From Actinomadura meyerae (GTDB lineage: Bacteria > Actinomycetota > Actinomycetes > Streptosporangiales > Streptosporangiaceae), in the NCBI RefSeq assembly GCF_900188445.1, contig NZ_FZOR01000026.1, forward strand, positions 1 to 64,000: DNA of 64,000 nt, written 5' to 3'. The notes below the pieces were generated by a model, which saw only the letters and a list, made by a program, of their open reading frames with translations, was not told where the DNA came from and searched no databases. The translations under genes were made by a program, and so were the position numbers. Positions 60,007 through 64,000 of the stretch are shown here, piece after piece. Positions within the stretch are counted from its first letter, which is position 1; each line of letters opens with the position of its first letter.

Positions 60007-61038
60007 ATGACCCCCCGACAGCGGATCGCCGCCGCCGCGGCAGCGGCGGGCCTCGCCGCCGGCGCCGCCGCGCCCGGCGCCGCGGCGGCGGCCGAGGCCG
60101 CACCCGGCCCCGCGACCGGGAACGGGGCCTGGTCCGTGGGGCCCGCCAACGCGAGCGCCGCCCTCGCCGCCCGGCCCTTCTTCGCGTTCGACGCGCCGCC
60201 CGGCGCCACCGTCCGCGACGTCGTCCGGATCACCAACCTCACCCGCCGCCCCCTCACCTTCCGCGTCTACGGCGCGGACGCCTACAACACGCCCCGCGAC
60301 GCCGGGTTCGCGCTGCGCGGGGCGGACGAGGCGCCGCGCGACGTCGGCGCCTGGATACGCATGAAGTCCGCGACGCAGAAGATCCCGGCGCGGACCGCGA
60401 AGGAAATCCCGTTCACCCTGACGGTCCCCGCCAACGCCACCCCCGGCGAGCACATCGGCGGAATCGTCGCGCTGAACACCGCCATCGAGAGCGTCCAGCA
60501 GGCGGGCGGCGCCCGCGTCGGGGTGCGGCGCGCCGTCGGAGCCCGCGTCTACCTGCGCGTCTCCGGCCCGCTCACCCCCGGCCTGCGCGCCGCGAGCCTC
60601 GGCGTGCGGCGCAGCGACCCGGCCGTCCCGTTCGTCCAGCGGGGGCGCGGGACGATCCGCTACACCGTCGTCAACACCGGCAACCAGCGGATCGCGCCGA
60701 CCGCCCGCGTCCGCGCCACCGGCGCCTTCGGGCGCGAGATCAAGCGGTGGCCGGACCGGCGGCTGCCCGAACTCCTGCCCGGCGGGCGCACCGAGATCAC
60801 GCTGCCGTGGGACGGTACGCCCGCGCTGGACACGGTCACCGTCCGGGTGGAACTGGTCGCGGCCGGCGGCATCGACGTCCGCGCCCAGACCCGGTTCACC
60901 GTCGTGCCCTGGGTCGCGCTGCTCACGCTCGCGGGCGGCGTGTTCGTGCTGTGGTCCGTCCTGCCCCGGCTCATCCGCCGCTGGCGGGAGCGGGCCGGGC
61001 TGACCTCCGGCGATACCGAGACGGGGGTCTTCCTGTGA
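60007..61038 (+). CDS. DUF916 (WxL-interacting protein) family membrane protein
   Basis: This 343-residue protein has a signal peptide, the DUF916 region (FDAPPGATVRDVVRITN, GAWIRMKSATQKIPA, PGEHIGGIVALNT) and a C-terminal membrane anchor (about 300-325) with a basic cytoplasmic end. DUF916 proteins pair with WxL proteins and bind host or cell-wall ligands. ATG 60007 follows GAGGTG. Confidence 0.85.
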   Translation: MTPRQRIAAAAAAAGLAAGAAAPGAAAAAEAAPGPATGNGAWSVGPANASAALAARPFFAFDAPPGATVRDVVRITNLTRRPLTFRVYGADAYNTPRDAGFALRGADEAPRDVGAWIRMKSATQKIPARTAKEIPFTLTVPANATPGEHIGGIVALNTAIESVQQAGGARVGVRRAVGARVYLRVSGPLTPGLRAASLGVRRSDPAVPFVQRGRGTIRYTVVNTGNQRIAPTARVRATGAFGREIKRWPDRRLPELLPGGRTEITLPWDGTPALDTVTVRVELVAAGGIDVRAQTRFTVVPWVALLTLAGGVFVLWSVLPRLIRRWRERAGLTSGDTETGVFL

Positions 61039-62177
61039 GGCCGCGTCTTCCCGTGGGGCTCCGCTTTTCCGCACGGCGCCCGGCCGCGCTGCTGCTCGCC
61101 CTCGCCGTCGCCGCCGGTGTGCAGCCCGCCGCCGTCCCGGCCGCCGCCGCGCGGACCGCGCCGCCGGCCGTGGAACCGGGGGCGGCCGTCGAGCCGTCCT
61201 CCGCCGCCGCGGGCACGGCCGCCCGGATCAGCGGCAGCGCGTGGACGCCCGGCGCGACCGTGCAGGTCCAGGTCTGCGGCGCGGAGGCGGTGCACGGCTC
61301 GGCCGACTGCGACACCGAGCGCGCCGTGACCGCCATGGTCGCGCCCACCGGGACGTTCGAGGCCGGGCTCACCGTGGGTGCGCCCCCCGCCGCGTGCCCC
61401 TGCGTCGTCCGGGTCGGCACCCTGCCCGGCGGCCCCGGGCCGGAGGCGGTGGTGACGGTGCCGTTCACCGTCGCGGGCCACCCGGTCGAGGCCGTCCGCC
61501 GCGACGCCCCGCCCGTCCGCGCGGACGTCGTCGGCCTGGAGCTCGTCGGCGGCGGCGGGCGCGGCGAGCTGTTCGGCGGCAGGCCCCGCCGCACCCTGGT
61601 GCTGCGGATCCGCAACAGCGGCCCCGAGCCCCTCGAGAACGCGCCGCTGGTGGTCGGCTGGGGCGGCGGGGCCGTGCCCGACAGCCCGCTGGACGCCCCG
61701 CCGACCGGGACGCTGCGTCCCGGGCAGACCGCCACGTACCGGATCCCGGTGGTGCTGCCGCCGGCCTCGTTCGGGCGGTTCGTGGTCGGCGGCCGGTACG
61801 CCGGCGCCGTCCCGTTCGAGACGAGCTTCAGCGCCTACCCGTGGGGGCTGCTCGGCGCCAACGCGCTGGCCGCGCTCCTGCTGCTGATCGGTGTCCGGCT
61901 GACGCTCGGCCGGTGGGCGCGGGCCCGCAGGCGCCGCCGCCGGGCGGTGCCCGCCACCGCCGCGCCGCCCGCCGCCCGTGCCCCGGAGGCGACGGTGGAG
62001 CTCACCGACGTGATCGGCTACCTGGACTCGGTGGCGCCGTCGCCGTCCGGCGAGTACGTCGTCGACCGCGACGCGCTGATCGGCTACCTGGAGCGCCGGA
62101 CGGGCGGGGCCGCGGCGGCGGTCGACACCGAGGCACTGGAGCGCTTCCTCGCCCTGCCGAGAGGGGACGCGCGATGA
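61035..62177 (+). CDS. Neocarzinostatin-like secreted/membrane protein
   Basis: This 380-residue protein has an N-terminal signal peptide, an Ig-like neocarzinostatin-family domain (ISGSAWTPGATVQVQVCG, CDTERAVTAMVAPTGTFEAGL) with paired Cys, a second beta domain, and a transmembrane helix (about 275-300) followed by a short cytoplasmic tail with a repeated DVIGYLDSV/DALIGYLERR motif. GTG 61035 overlaps the upstream stop. It is part of the WxL operon. Confidence 0.75.
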   Translation: MRPRLPVGLRFSARRPAALLLALAVAAGVQPAAVPAAAARTAPPAVEPGAAVEPSSAAAGTAARISGSAWTPGATVQVQVCGAEAVHGSADCDTERAVTAMVAPTGTFEAGLTVGAPPAACPCVVRVGTLPGGPGPEAVVTVPFTVAGHPVEAVRRDAPPVRADVVGLELVGGGGRGELFGGRPRRTLVLRIRNSGPEPLENAPLVVGWGGGAVPDSPLDAPPTGTLRPGQTATYRIPVVLPPASFGRFVVGGRYAGAVPFETSFSAYPWGLLGANALAALLLLIGVRLTLGRWARARRRRRRAVPATAAPPAARAPEATVELTDVIGYLDSVAPSPSGEYVVDRDALIGYLERRTGGAAAAVDTEALERFLALPRGDAR

Positions 62178-63979
62178 CGATCTCCTCGCGGCGGGCGTCC
62201 CTGGCCGGTGTGGCCTCCGCCGCCGCCGGACCGCTCGCGGGCGGCACCGTGCTGCTGCTCTCCGACGCGCTCGGCGGCGTCGTGAAGGTCCCCGGCGACG
62301 TGGTGACGTACATGGCGCTGACCGGGCTCGTGCTCGCGTGCGCCGGCGCTCTGGCCGTGCCACGGCTGGCCGGACGGTTCCGCGCGCACCGGGTCACCGC
62401 CGTCGGCGGCGTCCTCGCAGGGCTCGCCGTCGCGGTCGCCGGAGCGGCCCCCGCCGTGCCGGTGTTCGCGTCCGGGGTGATGGCGGCCGGGCTTCTCGCG
62501 AGCCCGCTGCTGGCCGCGCCCCGCGCGCGGGCGGCGCGGTCGCCCGGCGCCGCGGCATGGGGGCAGGCCGCCGCGCTCGGCGGGGCGGCGGCCGCCGCGT
62601 GGGTCGCGACGCTGTGGTCCGCCGATCCCGGCACGGCGCTGCTGGTCGCGGGGGTTGCGGGGGCCGTTCTCGCCCTTGCCGCGTCGGCCGCGCCCGAACC
62701 GGCCGGCTCCGAGCGCCCGGTCGCGCGCGGCGTGCTCCGGGACGTCCGCGCCGCCCTGCCCGTCCACCTCCTCGTGGGATGGACGGTCGGTGCCTCCCTC
62801 ATGGGCGGCCTGCACCTGCTGACCTTCCGATGGGACCTGATCGGCGACGAGCCCGTCCGGTACCTGGCGTGGGCGCTCATGGCGGGGGCCGTGCTCGCCG
62901 TCCTGGGGCGCCGGGCCGCCGGCGCGGCGCAGACCGTCCCGTGGCTGCTGCTCGCGGGGGCGGCGGCGCCGCTGCTGATGGCGACCGCGCCCGGACCGGC
63001 GATGCTCGCCGCCGGGTTCGCGGTCGTCCTGGCCGCCGCCTGCCTGGCCACCGCCGCCCTCGACGCCACCGTGCTCCGGCCGCTGCCAGAATCGCGCCTA
63101 CTGGCAGCGGCCGGCCTCACCGGGGCCGCCGCCGCGCTCGGCGGGCTGGCCGGGTTCGGCTGCGCCGCCGCCCTGCGCGGCGTGCTCGCCGAGGGGTCCG
63201 CGCTGGCGGTCACCGCCGTGCCCCCGGTCCTCGGCGCGCTGCTGGCGCTGCGCGTGCGCGGGCCGGAACCCGATCCGGCGCCGTTCCTGCACGTCCAGGG
63301 GCTGTCGGTCCCGCGCGGGACGGTGCCGCTGCGGCGCGCCGGCCTCACGGTGGCGGCGGGGGAGATCGTCGCGCTGTCGGGCCCGGGGGCGGGCACGCTG
63401 CTCGCCGCCCTGGCGGGCGCGGTGCCGTGCCGCGGCAAGGTACGGCTGGGCGGCGCCGACCTGACCGCGCTCGACGCCGGGCAGCGGATGCGCCTCGGGC
63501 TGTGCCACCACGCCGGACCCGCGCCCCGCGTCCCGGACGGGCGCCCGGTCGCCGAGGGCCTCGCCGCTCACGCGCGCGACATGGGGCACGCCGACCCCGG
63601 CTCCGCCGCCCGCGCCGTGCTGGAGGTCTTCCCCGCGCTGCGCGGCCTCGGCGGCGAGCCCGTGCGGGCGCTGTCCGCCGCGCAGAGGGACCTGCTCGCG
63701 CTGGCCGAGGCGCTGCTCACCCGGCCCCGGCTCCTGCTGGTGGACGGCATCGCCGCCGGCCCGGGAGCGGGTGCCGTGCACACCGTGCTGCGCAGGCTCG
63801 CCGCCACCGGGACCGCCGTGCTCGTCGCCGCGCCGGCCGCCCCGGAGATCCGCGCGCTCGCATGCCGCGGCTACACCGTCGGACGCGACCGCGTCACCGA
63901 GACCCCCGTCCCCGCCGCCGCGCCCGCCACCGCACGGCGGACGGCGGCCGCCGGCAGCACCGGAGGTTCCGCCCCGTGA
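62174..63979 (+). CDS. Multi-helix membrane protein fused to a degenerate ABC ATPase domain
   Basis: This 601-residue protein has about twelve hydrophobic helices (1-360, MFS-like layout) followed by an ABC ATPase domain resembling LivF/LivG. The ATPase part looks inactive: Walker A reads SGPGAGTLL without the Lys, the signature is LSAAQRD, and Walker B ends LLVDGIAAG without the catalytic Glu. It overlaps the preceding gene (ATGA). It may be a regulatory or structural part of a surface transport system; the next genes are outside the window. Confidence 0.7.
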   Translation: MTISSRRASLAGVASAAAGPLAGGTVLLLSDALGGVVKVPGDVVTYMALTGLVLACAGALAVPRLAGRFRAHRVTAVGGVLAGLAVAVAGAAPAVPVFASGVMAAGLLASPLLAAPRARAARSPGAAAWGQAAALGGAAAAAWVATLWSADPGTALLVAGVAGAVLALAASAAPEPAGSERPVARGVLRDVRAALPVHLLVGWTVGASLMGGLHLLTFRWDLIGDEPVRYLAWALMAGAVLAVLGRRAAGAAQTVPWLLLAGAAAPLLMATAPGPAMLAAGFAVVLAAACLATAALDATVLRPLPESRLLAAAGLTGAAAALGGLAGFGCAAALRGVLAEGSALAVTAVPPVLGALLALRVRGPEPDPAPFLHVQGLSVPRGTVPLRRAGLTVAAGEIVALSGPGAGTLLAALAGAVPCRGKVRLGGADLTALDAGQRMRLGLCHHAGPAPRVPDGRPVAEGLAAHARDMGHADPGSAARAVLEVFPALRGLGGEPVRALSAAQRDLLALAEALLTRPRLLLVDGIAAGPGAGAVHTVLRRLAATGTAVLVAAPAAPEIRALACRGYTVGRDRVTETPVPAAAPATARRTAAAGSTGGSAP

Positions 63980-64000
63980 TCGCGATCGCCCTCGCCGCCG
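63976..64000 (+). CDS. Start of the next operon gene (partial)
   Basis: GTG 63976 overlaps the stop of the ABC fusion gene (GTGA) and begins VIAIALAA, a hydrophobic N-terminus. Only eight codons are inside the window, so the product is unknown. Confidence 0.45.

Noticed and set aside
60000..61034. Continuation of the 61-62 kb frame upstream through the DUF916 gene
   Set aside because: The region before 61035 is nonsense composition in that frame; the true gene starts at GTG 61035, which overlaps the DUF916 stop.

Overview
The window is a very GC-rich chromosomal segment with near-total G/C at third codon positions, densely packed operons joined by ATGA/GTGA/TTGA overlaps, many TetR/MerR/GntR/IclR one-component regulators, WD40 Ser/Thr kinases, an F420-type LLM oxidoreductase and a SigE-type ECF sigma factor. 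This points to a filamentous actinomycete, probably Streptosporangiales/Thermomonosporaceae (Actinomadura-like); the genus is inference. No rRNA, tRNA, transposase, integrase or CRISPR array was recognised.

Layout. 0-9.8 kb: a frameshifted imine-reductase-like gene with a divergent MerR regulator, a tandem pair of WD40 Ser/Thr kinases, a SAM methyltransferase with a divergent TetR and clear operators, an FkbM methyltransferase, and an ECF sigma factor with an anti-sigma-like membrane protein. 9.8-16.3 kb: a leucine/isovalerate catabolic operon (methylcrotonyl-CoA carboxylase beta and alpha subunits, HMG-CoA lyase, acyl-CoA dehydrogenase) under a divergent TetR with two palindromic operators. 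16.3-23.2 kb: a translationally coupled vWA/substrate-binding membrane pair, an acyl-CoA synthetase and a zinc-finger/coiled-coil protein. 23.2-27.1 kb: a cobalamin-riboswitch operon (BtuF-, BtuC- and BtuD-like proteins plus CbiZ). 27.1-33.1 kb: small metabolic genes (TetR-VOC, LLM oxidoreductase, hydrolases, MmcQ/YjbR, a plant-type ferredoxin reductase). 33.3-36.7 kb: an OpuC-like glycine betaine/choline ABC transporter. 36.8-41.9 kb: an HU protein with a Lys-rich tail, a CoA-transferase, a GntP permease with a divergent GntR regulator, and a DUF72 protein.

41.9-58.4 kb is the most unusual region. Two consecutive minus-strand transcription units follow a divergent IclR gene. The first encodes a flavin reductase fused to a degenerate HMG-CoA-lyase-like domain, an acyl-CoA-dehydrogenase-fold oxygenase, two aldehyde dehydrogenases and an FAD monooxygenase. 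The second encodes a double-domain nitrilase, a red chlorophyll catabolite reductase (RCCR) homologue, a chlorophyllase-like hydrolase, a PAO-like Rieske oxygenase, a second RCCR/FDBR-like protein, an unrecognised 315-residue protein, an NYC1/NOL-like (chlorophyll b reductase-like) SDR, an arylmalonate-decarboxylase/maleate-isomerase-like enzyme and an alpha/beta hydrolase. Relatives of at least four steps of the plant PAO/phyllobilin chlorophyll-breakdown pathway therefore sit next to each other in a bacterial operon. I propose a tetrapyrrole (chlorophyll-like) ring-opening and catabolic system.

Shared GAAAC/GTTTC inverted motifs occur in the IclR/flavin-reductase intergenic region, at the promoter of the nitrilase-RCCR operon, and upstream of a cell-surface operon at 58.6-64 kb. 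That operon encodes a WxL-domain protein, a DUF916 WxL-interacting protein, a neocarzinostatin-like membrane protein, a permease fused to a pseudo-ABC ATPase, and the start of one more gene. All three units may form one regulon.

The window is also rich in short (12-56 bp) tandem repeats that sit over start or stop codons.
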